DNA from: Nephrocerus scutellatus
Taxonomy: Eukaryota > Arthropoda > Insecta > Diptera > Pipunculidae
Assembly (NCBI GenBank): GCA_947095585.1
Contig: OX352765.1
Location: 56,570,920-56,634,919 of the forward strand
Direction of reading: 5' to 3'
Length of the DNA stretch: 64,000 nt
Numbering within the stretch: position 1 is the first letter of the stretch; each line of letters begins with the position of its first letter. Both the position numbers and the translations under genes were made by a program. Below are positions 52,606 through 63,215 of this stretch, piece after piece. Under the pieces are notes generated by a model. It was given only the letters and a program-made list of their open reading frames with translations. It was not told where the DNA came from and did no database searches.

Positions 52606-53489
52606 TTACGGAACCCAAAATCAGCCTCGGATACACTAATGAACGACGACGACCACGGAAACGAAAACGGCTAAACGATTTAAGAATTTTCTCATGGAAC
52701 GTACGCTCACTGTATAGAGCTCGAGCTGCACAGCAGCTAGCCGATACCCTGTCCCAATATAATGCTGACCTAACAGCAATTCAGGAGATGCGATGGACAG
52801 GGAATGGTGTCTTACAAAAATCAGAATATGAAATTTATTACAGCTGTCATGGAAGACATCATGTGCTCGGGGTGTGGTTTCTAGTCAGCAAAAGAATGAA
52901 ACCCACCGTTATCGGCTTTAATGCAGTAAATGAACGGCTATGCACCCTTCGCGTGCGGGGCGAATTTAAAAACATATGCCTCATAAACGTTCACGCACCT
53001 ACAGAGGATTCCCCAGATGATAAAAAAGAGAAATTCTTTGAATCAGTCGAACGGGAACTCCATGCCTGCCCTCAGTATGATGTAAAAATCATTCTGGGGG
53101 ATATGAATGCTAAAATAGGTAGGGAGCCAGTATTCAGGCAGTACATTGGCACCCATAGCTTACACGAGAACACTAATGACAATGGACAACGAGTCATAGA
53201 GATGGCAGCAAGCAATAATTTGGTTGTTGCGAGTACAAGTTTTGCGCGTAAAAATATCCACAAAGCTACCTGGGTATCTCCTGATGGAGCCACTCGCAAC
53301 CAGATAGACCACGTGTTAATAGACCACCGCCACAACCCGAACCTGATGACGGTACGAACGTACCGAGGTGCCAACGTCGACTCGGACCACTATCTTGTTG
53401 GTATGGTGCTCCGAGCGCGGATTGCATCATCACGGAAGACTGCATCCGCGAATCAGATTCGAGTCAACACGGCTGCCCTTCGCAAATGA
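52509..53489 (+). CDS. RTE endonuclease, intact domain
   Basis: 326 codons. The first about 33 residues (MELLEYDHYCLEFLEQ...) come from satellite sequence; RTE text starts at EPKISLGYTNERR. The apurinic-type endonuclease then has all expected motifs: FSWNVRSLY (Asn), TAIQEMRW (Glu), VHAPTED, ILGDMNAKIG (Asp, Asn), NQIDHVLID (Asp) and DSDHYLV (His). In family terms this enzyme nicks the target so that its 3' OH primes reverse transcription. The frame ends at 53489 by a 1-base insertion (cgcaaatgaag versus cgcaatgaag), which separates it from RT. The domain could fold, but a mobile element cannot be made from it. Confidence 0.85.
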   Translation: MELLEYDHYCLEFLEQSDLHEIRNVGLRSGTKITEPKISLGYTNERRRPRKRKRLNDLRIFSWNVRSLYRARAAQQLADTLSQYNADLTAIQEMRWTGNGVLQKSEYEIYYSCHGRHHVLGVWFLVSKRMKPTVIGFNAVNERLCTLRVRGEFKNICLINVHAPTEDSPDDKKEKFFESVERELHACPQYDVKIILGDMNAKIGREPVFRQYIGTHSLHENTNDNGQRVIEMAASNNLVVASTSFARKNIHKATWVSPDGATRNQIDHVLIDHRHNPNLMTVRTYRGANVDSDHYLVGMVLRARIASSRKTASANQIRVNTAALRK

Positions 53490-53698
53490 AGAGACCAGAA
53501 ACAACTACGGTCAAGCGATAGGACTCGCCCTAAATGCAGGGAGAGTAAGTCCTGGGGCTGTGATGTCAGGCGTAGAAGAGAAATGAACACGCCTTAAGAA
53601 TACTGTCATTAGTACTGCTGACTCCATCTTAGGCAGCAGTCGTAGAGATCGAAACGACTGGTTCGATGACGAATGTAAGCTAGCGACTGAACGTAAGA

Positions 53699-54883
53699 AT
53701 GTTGCGTACCGAGCAATGCAACAATCTTATAGAACGCGGGCACGCAAAGATGAACATAAAGCAAGGACCGCACCAGGTGCGGAAGTTCTACCAAAGAGTC
53801 CTCGGTATGACGCAATATACACCGCGTTGCACATACTGCAAGGACAAAGAGGGTAATCTGATCGCCGATCTTAAAGGCATCTTAGAGCGATGGGAAGAGC
53901 ACTTTCATGAGTTGCTAAATGGCCAGCTAACTGAGGAATTGGAGGCTCCACCAATGACCGAAGATCATACTATGCTGCCGCCACCAAGCATAGTCGAAGT
54001 GAGCAGAGCGATAAATCGGCTCAAAAATAATAAGGCCCCGGGATCTGATGGGATCCCAGCGGAACTGACAAAAATAGGAGGCCCCACATTACACCAAGCA
54101 ATTCATGAAATAATAATGCAAGTATGGGAAGAAGAAATTATGCCAGAAGACTGGCCAAGAGGCATCCTGTGCCCCATACATAAGAAGGAAGACATCACAA
54201 AATGCAGCAATTATCGTGGTATAACGTTGTTGAGTACCGCGTATAAGATTTTCTCCTCTATCCTTCAAGACAGGATAGCCCCATACGCTAAAGTCATCAT
54301 TGGTACATACCAGTGTGGCTTCATCCCAGGCATATCAACAACTGATCAGATTTACACCCTAAGGCAGGTGATGGAAAAATGTCTAGAGTTTCAAAACTCA
54401 CTACACCATCTTTTTATAGACTTTAAAGCCGCCTATGATAGCATAGCCAGAGTAGAACTTTAAAAAGCCATGAGAGAATTCGGCATCCCAAATAAACTGT
54501 CACGACTATGTACGTTGACCATGACCAATGTTATAAGCCAAGTAAAAATATCCGGATCACTATCAAGCCCATTCAACATCTATAACGGGCTCCGACAAGG
54601 GGATGGACTGGCCTGCGTCCTCTTCAACCTGGCGTTGGAGAAAGTGTTCCGAGACTCTGACGTAACGGCGAGAGGAACAATCCTCTATAAGTCCATTCAG
54701 ATACTGGCTTACGCAGACGATATTGACATAGTTGGTAGAAACCAAAGAGCTGTACAGGAAGCTTTCATCCAGATAGAGCAGGCGGCACGAAATCTGGGGC
54801 TGCACATAAATGAGAGCAAACGAAGTACATGGTGGCCACGTCTGCGAGTAGAAGATCCAACATTGGTCCCTCAATTCAGATAG
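53699..54883 (+). pseudogene. RTE reverse transcriptase (plus copy 2)
   Basis: Frame 53699-54463 carries the linker, NNKAPGSDGIPAEL, NYRGITLLS, GFIPGISTTDQ and FIDFKAAYDSIARVEL, then a TAA where the other copies have the Tyr of VELYKAM. Frame 54470-54883 continues with GLRQGDGLACVLFN and AYADDIDIVG (YADD at 54710-54721) and shifts after HINESK by a 1-base loss. Copy 3 has the same TAA, as expected from duplication. Confidence 0.9.
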
Positions 54884-55506
54884 TGGAGCGCGAATTTGAA
54901 GTAGTGCAATCCTTTAACTATCTCGGATCAACTATAACAGCCGATAGCAGCATGGAACCAGAAATACGCGCACGGTTGCTTAAAGCCAACAAAGCCTACT
55001 ATAGCCTGTCAAGACTCTTCAAATCCAGGAACTTAACCATAACATCCAAGCTGCTGATATATAAGACAATGGTCATACCAGTACTTACATATGGGTCCGA
55101 GACTTGGGTGCTTAGCAAAAAGCATTCTGACCTCTTAGCCGCGTTCGAGAGAAAAGTCTTAGGGAGAATTGTTGGCCCCGTATGTGAGGAAGGACGATTC
55201 CGGAGACTCTATAATGATGAGATCTACGAGCGTTACCGCGATGTCGACATCGTGAAGAAAATTAAGCTCGGTAGGCTCCGGTGGGCAGGACACCTAGCTC
55301 GCATGAGCGAAGAGTATACTGCTCGGAAAGTCTTTTGCAGTAGGATTTATGGTACACGACAGCGAGGCCGGCCAAGCCTACGCTGGAAGGATTGCGTAGA
55401 CCAGGACGCCCAGAGTTTAGGGATGCCAAACTGGATGACATCGGCTCGAAATCGGGACCGGTGGAGAGACTTTTTGCGGGAGGCCAGGACCGGACCCCGG
55501 TTGTAG
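54829..55506 (+). pseudogene. RTE RT end and C-terminal domain (plus copy 2)
   Basis: 225 codons: VATSASRRSNIGPSIQIVER, SFNYLGSTI, KANKAYYSLSRLFKS, the conserved VIPVLTYGSETWVLSKKHSD, KLGRLRWAGHLARMSEE and RQRGRPSLRWKDCVDQD. Here the GSETWVL text lost from copy 1 is present. Confidence 0.9.
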
Positions 55507-55528
55507 AGCCAAATATGATGATGATGAG

Positions 55529-55865
55529 GACTAAGATGTGACTATAAGATTTATTCCTATGGAGATTCTGGAATATGATCATTATTGTCTGGAATCTCGG
55601 GAACAAAGCAATTTTTTAAGCGATTCGCATAAAATTCTAAATGTAGGACTTAGATGCGAATATAAGACTAGTTCCTATGGAAATTCTGGATTATGATCAT
55701 TATGGGCTGTAATTTCGGAAACAAAACATTTTCCCAAGCGATTCGCACGAAATTCGGAATGTAGTACTAAGATGCGATTATAAGACTTTTTCCTATGGTA
55801 ATTCTGGAATATGATCATTATGGTCTGGAATTTCGAGAACTAAGCAATTTCTCAAGCGACTCGTG
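55529..55865. repeat. Satellite monomers after RTE copy 2
   Basis: Same three divergent monomers as 49084-49425 and 60325-60661, ending ctcaagcgactcgtgcc. Confidence 0.88.
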
Positions 55866-56640
55866 CCTTTTAATTTAATCGTAATATTGGCCACAACGTC
55901 AAAGACATATTTTAACAGCTCTTACTTCTCCTACTACTATCGACGCAACTGCATTACTATGTTTGTGCAGTGATATGATATATATAATACGTACCCACCT
56001 CACAATAAATTGTTATGAACATTTACATCAGCTTATAAATTATTTATTCTGTGGTATGTGATGTGATTGATGATCATGTATGTGGTTTCAATAACATACA
56101 ATCAAGCTCATAGCTTGAGCAGAACGAAACAAACATATGCAGTAGTAGGCTGCGGTCAAGTATTCAGCCGTTGCGCAGTTTATGCTGCATGTTGGTCAAA
56201 AATTCACTTTTCAGCCAATGCAGTAAAGAAAAATCGACTGCGCAGTTTACGCAGCTACTTAAAATTGGAAGCAAATAGCAAAATGTAAATGTGAAATTGT
56301 CGCCCTACAAGCTGACTGTAAGACGGTTCAAAATATAGCTGCAATTTCGTGCATACCGACTGCCTGCCATTTTTTTGTGCAGCACAAGCTGTGTAACTCC
56401 TTAATTCTTTACCGCAGCCGTAGTGATAGTATAGTCTCTGTTCATTTTCTATCAGTGCTCTGCTCTGCTCTTTCTATCAACATTGCATAAAATGTGAGTG
56501 AGTGCTCTCGTGTTTGGTCGATTAACAGAAGAAAAAAAAATACTACTATAAGTTACAAAGAAAGAGGCAGATAACAATGACAACCTGCAAGCTTCCTTGC
56601 AACTATTTTCATTTATTTTCGCTTATCTTATCCTTCATAA
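55866..56640. other. Unassigned sequence
   Basis: No coding frame that I would defend. It contains the block shared with 49426-49711 and a further part (cgttgcgcagttt, cttttcagccaatgcag, tgtgcagcacaag) shared only with 60956-61440. It ends in an A-rich run before U1. Confidence 0.6.
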
Positions 56641-57660
56641 TATTAATAATAAAAAAAACAACCCATAAAAATTAAAATTTTTCATCTAAATTCTCTAAAC
56701 GCAGAAATTCATATGGGAGCCACTCGATCCTGGGTCATTTTTTTTTTTTTATTGTAGGAGAAAATCATCGAAAGAGACATTTGACATCAGATGTTAAAAT
56801 TGAAAAAGCTCAGATCATTTTATTCTGAGCAATTAGAGCACGCTCATACTCTGAGCAAATTAGAAACACGAGCATTTATCTTGAGAACTCTTTGACTGCT
56901 CTGAACTAATTTATGAAAACGCGAAATGACAGAATATTGTGAAAACTTGTTGTTCTATCTGTAAGTTGATATGGACAACAAAAAACGACATCAATAAAAA
57001 TACAATTCAGTAAATAAGTAAGTAAGTTGAATTAAGCATAAAACATTTATGTCTCGTTTCATTTGCTGGGTTCATTTGTGCGTGAGCTAAGATTTCTCTC
57101 TCTCTCTCTCCACCACCAAAACCATGCCGACTGCTCAGCACACACCGCACACAGTCATTAAAGAATCTGATGCCACTATAAGAAAAATTATTGTTTATTG
57201 GGTATACACATGTTTGTAAAATTTGAAAAAAATCGGGTAATTTTTATTTTAAATTTGTATGGGAACCCCACAAACCCGGGGCCCGATCACTTCCAAATTT
57301 TAAAAGAAAGTATTGTCACTGGAAATACACATGTGTACAAAGTTTCAGGAAAATCGGGTTTTAGCAAGTGCGTTCAAAAATTAATAATTAAATAAAAAAT
57401 AAAAAATAAAAAATTTGTATGGGAGCCCCCCGACCCCGGGGCCCGATCGCTTCAAAAAATTTACGACAAGTTTTGTCCATCGGAGATACACATGCGTATA
57501 AAATTTGAAGAAAATCGGAAATTTTAATAGAAAGTGTTGTCATGGGAGATATACATGTGTGATATGTATAAAATCGGGCTGTAGGAAGTGGGTTAAAAAT
57601 TGATCACAAAATTTGGCCAGCCAGCCAGCCAGTCATGGGCAAGTGAATTTAATATAGAGA
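56641..57660 (+). mobile_element. Unclassified repeat U1, plus copy 1
   Basis: About 1 kb from acaacccataaaaatt to gggcaagtgaattt. It contains a (TC)n tract (57096-57110) and at least two modules of about 160 bp, each with atacacatg(t/c)gt, aaatcggg and a tatgggagcccc...ggggcccgatc block (57276 and 57435). A (CAGC)n tract, ccagccagccagccag, is near the end. Its inverted copy interrupts gypsy-E at 6165-6990. No LTR, terminal inverted repeat or protein. Confidence 0.72.
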
Positions 57661-58442
57661 ATTTAAAAAGAGAACCAGATAAAACGAAATTAATGGCGAA
57701 TATTGCGACTGTGCGTTTCAAAGCGAAAAACATTTTGATGCTTACTTCTATTTCCATGCCATACCACTTCCCCAACAACTCAATCACTCTCTCTCTCTCT
57801 CTCTACGGCTAATATGTGTATGTGTAGTACTAGTAATTGTATTGAAACTCGAAAGTCCCCTTCGGTGTTCTGCTTATTCGTTCTCTTAGCCTTGCAGTTG
57901 CAACTTGCAACCCATACGGTTGCACGAAAAAGGTTCGTGTTGGTTCTCTGCTTGCTTTCTTTCAGCTTTCCTTTAAAAATTTCTCAGTCAAGGAAATAGA
58001 AGGAGAAACGTAAGTTTTTGTAGTGAGAAACAGCAAATTTTTATATGGATTAAGCATGTATTCTTAAACAGTTGGGCATTCTGTAGAGAAGGTTATGAGT
58101 AACAGTTTCTGTTTGTTTAATGTCTGCTTGTTCCCTTTCGGCTTTTTCAACATTCTGTTCGTCTTCTATCTTTATATAACAGACGGTTCGCCATTCACTT
58201 CTTATTAAATTAACTATGCTTATGATTGTACTGACTGTATACTAATACAAAATCAAACAATAATCTTTAATATACGGTTCATTTCTCATTGTTTATAGAA
58301 TAATGACTCTGAAATATCCTTGATATGGCTTCAGGTTAAAGAATTTACATAGAAGATTCTAACCATTATAAGTTAGTTTTTTTTTAACAAAATAAAGCCT
58401 GCGTCTCGTAAAACCGTATTATGCTTTTGCATTGCATTGCAT
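57661..58442. other. Unassigned sequence with CT run
   Basis: Nothing recognisable as a gene. A (CT)n run lies at 57788-57803. Shared in full with 62451-63215. Confidence 0.6.
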
Positions 58443-60324
58443 TGAACACGCCTTAAGAATACTGTCATTAGTACTGCTGACTCCATCTTAGGCAGCAGTC
58501 GTAGAGATCGAAACGACTGGTTCGATGACGAATGTAAGCTAGCGACTGAACGTAAGAATGTTGCGTACCGAGCAATGCAACAATCTTATAGAACGCGGGC
58601 ACGCGAAGATGAATATAAAGCAAGGACCGCACCAGGTGCGGAAGTTCTACCAAAAGAGTCCGCGGTGTGACGCAATATACACCGCGTTGCACATACTGCA
58701 AGGACAAAGAGGGTAATCTGATCGCCGATCTTAAAGGCATCTTAGAGCGATGGGAAGAGCACTTTCATGAGTTGCTAAATGGCCAGCTAACTGAGGAATT
58801 GGAGGCTCCACCAATGACCGAAGATCATACTATGCTGCCGCCACCAAGCATAGTCGAAGTGAGCAGAGCGATAAATCGGCTCAAAAATAATAAGGCCCCG
58901 GGATCTGATGGGATCCCAGCGGAACTGACAAAAATAGCCCCACATTACACCAAGCAATTCATGAAATAATAATGCAAGTATGGGAAGAAGAAGTTATGCC
59001 AGAAGACTGGCGAAGAGGCATCCTGTGCCCCATACATAAGAAGGAAGACATCACAAAATGCAGCAATTATCGTGGTATAACGTTGTTGAGTACCGCGTAT
59101 AAGATTTTCTCCTCTATCCTTCAAGACAGGATAGCCCCATACGCTAAAGTCATCATTGGTACATACCAGTGTGGATTCATCCCAGGCATATCAACAACTG
59201 ATCAGATTTACACCCTAAGGCAGGTGATGGAAAAATGTCTAGAGTTTCAAAACTCACTACACCATCTTTTTATAGACTTTAAAGCCGCCTATGATAGCAT
59301 AGCCAGAGTAGAACTTTAAAAAGCCATGAGAGAATTCGGCATCCCAAATAAACTGTCACGACTATGTACGTTGACCATGACCAATGTTATAAGCCAAGTA
59401 AAAATATCCGGATCACTATCAACCTGGCGTTGGAGAAAGTGATCCGAGACTCTGACGTAATGGCGAGAGGAACAATCCTCTATAAGTCCATTCAGATACT
59501 GGCTTACGCAGACGATATTGACATAGTTGGTAGAAACCAAAGAGCTGTACAGGAAGCATTCATCCAGATAGAGCAGGCGGCACGAAATCTGGGGCTGCAC
59601 ATAAATGAGAGCAAAACGAAGTACTTGGTGGCCACGTCTGCGAGTAGAAGATCCAACATTGGTCCCTCAATTCAGATAGTGGAGCGCGAATTTGAAGTAG
59701 TGCAATCCTTTAACTATCTCGGGTCAACTATAACAGCCGATAACAGCATGGAACCAGAAATACGCGCACGGTTGCTTAAAGCCAACAAAGCCTACTATAG
59801 CCTGTCAAGACTCTTCAAATCCAGGAACTTAACCATAACATCCAAGCTGCTGATATATAAGACAATGGTCATACCAGTACTTACATATGGGTCCGAGACT
59901 TGGGTGCTTAGCAAAAAGCATTCTGACCTCTTAGCCGCGTTCGAGAGAAAAGTCTTAGGGAGAATTGTTGGCCCCGTATGTGAGGAAGGACGATTCCGGA
60001 GACTCTATAATGATGAGATCTACGAGCGTTACCGCGATGTCGACATCGTGAAGAAAATTAAGCTCGGTAGGCTCCGGTGGGCAGGACACCTAGCTCGCTT
60101 GAGCGAAGAGGATCCTGCTCGGAAAGTCCTTTGCAGTAGGATTTATGGTACACGACAGCGTGGCCGGCCAAGCCTACGCTGGAAGGATGGCGTAGACCAG
60201 GACGCCCAGAGTTTAGGGATGCCAAACTGGATGACATCGGCTCGAAATCGGGACCGGTGGAGAGACTTTTTGCGGGAGGCCAGGACCGGACCCCGGTTGT
60301 AGAGCCAAATATGACGATGATGAG
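58443..60324 (+). pseudogene. RTE retrotransposon, plus copy 3 (5' part absent)
   Basis: Starts at the duplication breakpoint in the linker, so the endonuclease is missing for that reason and not by incomplete reverse transcription. Frames 58667-58969 and 58972-59319 carry RT box 1 to VEL, with the same TAA as copy 2 and an extra 8-base loss near 58937. A deletion of about 56 bp near 59420 removes box B (the GLRQGDGLA region). Frame 59364-60302 (312 codons) holds AYADDIDIVG, the thumb, GSETWVLSKKHSD and the complete C-terminal domain. 3' end is atgacgatgatga. Confidence 0.92.
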
Positions 60325-60661
60325 GACTAAGATGTGACTGTAAGATTTATTCCTATGGAGATTCTGGAATATGATCATTATTGTCTGGAATCTCGGGAAC
60401 AAAGCAATTTTTTAAGCGATTCGCATAAAATTCTAAATGTAGGACTTAGATGCGAATATAAGACTGGTTCCTATGGAAATTTTGGATTATGATCATTATG
60501 GGCTGTAATTTCGGAAACAAAACATTTTCCCAAGCGATTCGCACGAAATTCGGAATGTAGTACTAAGATGCGATTATAAGACTTTTTCCTATGGTAATTC
60601 TGGAATATGATCATTATGGTCTGGAATTTCGAGAACTAAGCAATTTCTCAAGCGACTCGTG
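60325..60661. repeat. Satellite monomers after RTE copy 3
   Basis: Same arrangement as 55529-55865; a few substitutions (attttggattatg versus attctggattatg). Confidence 0.88.
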
Positions 60662-61440
60662 CCTTTTAATTTAATCGTAATATTGGCCACAACGTCAAAG
60701 ACATATTTTAACAGCTCTTACTTCTCCTACTACTATCGACGCAACTGCATTACTATGTTTGTGCAGTGATATGATATATATAATACGTACCCACCTCACA
60801 ATAAATTGTTATGAACATTTACATCAGCTTATAAATTATTTATTCTGTGGTATGTGATGTGATTGATGATCATGTATGTGGTTTCAATAACATACAATCA
60901 AGCTCATAGCTTGAGCAGAACGAAACAAACATATGCAGTAGTAGGCTGCGGTCAAGTATTCAGCCGTTGCGCAGTTTCTGCTGCATGTTGGTCAAAAATT
61001 CACTTTTCAGCCAATGCAGTAAAGAAAAATCGACTGCGCAGTTAACGCAGCTACTTAAAATTGGAAGCAAATAGCAAAATGTAAATGTGAAATTGTCGCC
61101 CTACAAGCTGACTGTAAGACGGTTCAAAATATAGCTGCAATTTCGTGCATACCGACTGCCTGCCATTTTTTTGTGCAGCACAAGTTGCGAAGCTACTGAA
61201 TTCTTTACCGCAGCCGTAGTGATAGTATAGTCTCTGTTCATTTTCTATCAGTGCTCTGCTCTGCTCTTTCTATAAACATTGCATAAAATGTGAGTGAGTG
61301 CTCTCGTGTTTGGTCGATTAACAGAAGAAAAAAAAATACTACTATAAGTTACAAAGAAAGGGGCAGATAACAATGACAACCCGCAAGCTTCCTTGCTACT
61401 ATTTTCATTTATTTTCGCTTATCTTATCCTTAATAATATT
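60662..61440. other. Unassigned sequence, duplicate of 55866-56640
   Basis: Follows unit 1 closely. Local differences include gcgaagctactgaattc versus gtgtaactccttaattc near 61187-61204. No gene seen. Confidence 0.6.
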
Positions 61441-62450
61441 ACATAATAAAAAAAAACATAAAAATTAAAATTTTTCATCTAAATTCTCTAAACGCAGAAA
61501 TTCATATGGGAGCCCCTCGATCCTGGGTCATTTTTTTTTTTATTGTAGGAGAAAATCATCGAAAGAGACATTTGACATCAGATGTTAAAATTGAAAAAGC
61601 TCAGATCATTTTATTCTGAGCAATTAGAGCACGCTCATACTCTGAGCAAATTAGAAACACGAGCATTTATCTTGAGAACTCTTTGACTGCTCTGAACTAA
61701 TTTATGAAAACGCGAAATGACAGAATATTGTGAAAACTTGTTGTTCTATCTGTAAGTTGATATGGACAACAAAAAACGACATCAATAAAAATACAATTCA
61801 GTAAATAAGTAAGTAAGTTGAATTAAGCATAAAACATTTATGTCTCGTTTCATTTGCTGGGTTCATTTGTGCGTGAGCTAAGATTTCTCTCTCTCTCTCT
61901 CCACCACCAAAACCATGCCGACTGCGCAGCACACACCACACACAGTCATTAAAGAATCTGATGCCACTATAAGAAAAAGTATTGTTTATTGGGTATACAC
62001 ATGTGTGTAAAATTTGAAAAAAATCGGGTAATTTTTATTTTAAATTTGTATGGGAACCCCACAAACCCGGGGCCCGATCACTTCCAAATTTTAAAAGAAA
62101 GTATTGTCACTGGAAATACACATGTGTACAAAGTTTCAGGAAAATCGGGTTTTAGCAAGTGCGTTCAAAAATTAATAATTAAATAAAAAAAAAATTTGTA
62201 TGGGAGCCCCCCGACCCCGGGGCCCGATCGCTTCAAAAAATTTACGACAAGTTTTGTCCATCGGAGATACACATGCGTATAAAATTTGAAGAAAATCGGA
62301 AATTTTAATAGAAAGTGTTGTCATGGGAGATATACATGTGTGATATGTATAAAATCGGGCTGTAGGAAGTGGGTTAAAAATTGATCACAAAATTTGGCCA
62401 GCCAGCCAGCCAGCCAGCCAGTCATGGGCAAGTGAATTTAATATAGAGAA
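61441..62450 (+). mobile_element. Unclassified repeat U1, plus copy 2
   Basis: Duplicate of 56641-57660. The (CAGC)n tract near 62398-62421 has two more units than copy 1, and the A/T runs are shorter. Confidence 0.72.
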
Positions 62451-63215
62451 TTTAAAAAGAGAACCAGATAAAACGAAATTAATGGCGAATATTGCGACTG
62501 TGCGTTTCAAAGCGAAAAACATTTTGATGCATACTTCTATTTCCATGCCATACCACTTCCCCAACAACTCAATCACTCTCTCTCTCTCTACGGCTAATAT
62601 GTGTATGTGTAGTACTAGTAATTGAAACTCGAAAGTCCCCTTCGGTGTTCTGCTTACTCGTTCTCTTAGCCTTGCAGTTGCAACTTGCAACCCATACGGT
62701 TGCACGAAAAAGGTTCGTGTTGGTTCTCTGCTTGCTTTCTTTCAGCTTTCCTTTAAAAATTTCTCAGTGAAGGAAATAGAAGGAGAAACGTAAGTTTTTG
62801 TAGTGAGAAACAGCAAATTTTTATATGGATTAAGCATGTATTCTTAAACAGTTGGGCATTCTGTAGAGAAGGTTATGAGTAACAGTTTCTGTTAGTTTAA
62901 TGTCTGCTTGTTCCCTTTCGGCTTTTTCAACATTCTGTTCGTCTTCTATCTTTATATAACAGACGGTTCGCCATTCACTTCTTATTAAATTAACTATGCT
63001 TATGATTGTACTGACTGTATACTAATACAAAATCAAACAATAATCTTTAATATACGATTCATTTCTAATTGTTTATAGAATAATGACTCTGAAATATCCT
63101 TGATATGGCTTCAGGTTAAAGAATTTACATGGAAGATTCTAACCATTATAAGTTAGTTTTTTTTAACAAAATTAAAGCCTGCGTCTCGTAAAACCGTATT
63201 ATGCTTTTGCATTGC
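62451..63215. other. Unassigned sequence, duplicate of 57661-58442
   Basis: No gene seen. The CT run (62575-62588) is shorter than in unit 1, and tgtatt at 57838-57843 is missing. Confidence 0.6.

Larger units (their letters stand above)
52606..55528 (+). mobile_element. RTE non-LTR retrotransposon, plus strand, copy 2
   Basis: 5' end near attacggaacccaaaatc at 52606, 3' end ccaaatatgatgatgatga at 55528. It carries the most complete endonuclease of the window, RT in two frames and a complete C-terminal domain. Both sides are satellite monomers, which fits insertion into the satellite array. Relative to the minus-strand copies the 5' region is truncated by about 100 bp. Confidence 0.93.
53584..58442. 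repeat. 4.8-kb tandem duplication, unit 1
   Basis: From tgaacacgcc inside the RTE linker to ...gcattgcat. It matches 58443-63215 with an offset of 4860 that falls to about 4796 after a deletion in unit 2 near 59420 and to about 4790 later. The content is the RTE 3' part, satellite monomers, unassigned sequence, U1 and more unassigned sequence. Confidence 0.92.
58443..63215. repeat. 4.8-kb tandem duplication, unit 2
   Basis: Directly adjacent second copy of 53584-58442. The junction atgcttttgcattgcattgca joins the end of unit 1 to the linker of the RTE at tgaacacgcc. Unit 2 ends at gcattgc, after which gtaaaaaaaataaac is new sequence. Confidence 0.92.

Noticed and set aside
56067..56288. Conserved short gene of 60-73 codons after the satellite
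   Set aside because: Present in two units only because of the 4.8-kb duplication; the second copy is shortened by a stop (60863-61045), which argues against selection.
57198..57395. 65-codon frame inside U1 as the element's protein
   Set aside because: It spans the repeated cggg/ggcccgatc modules, and the inverted U1 copy does not preserve it.
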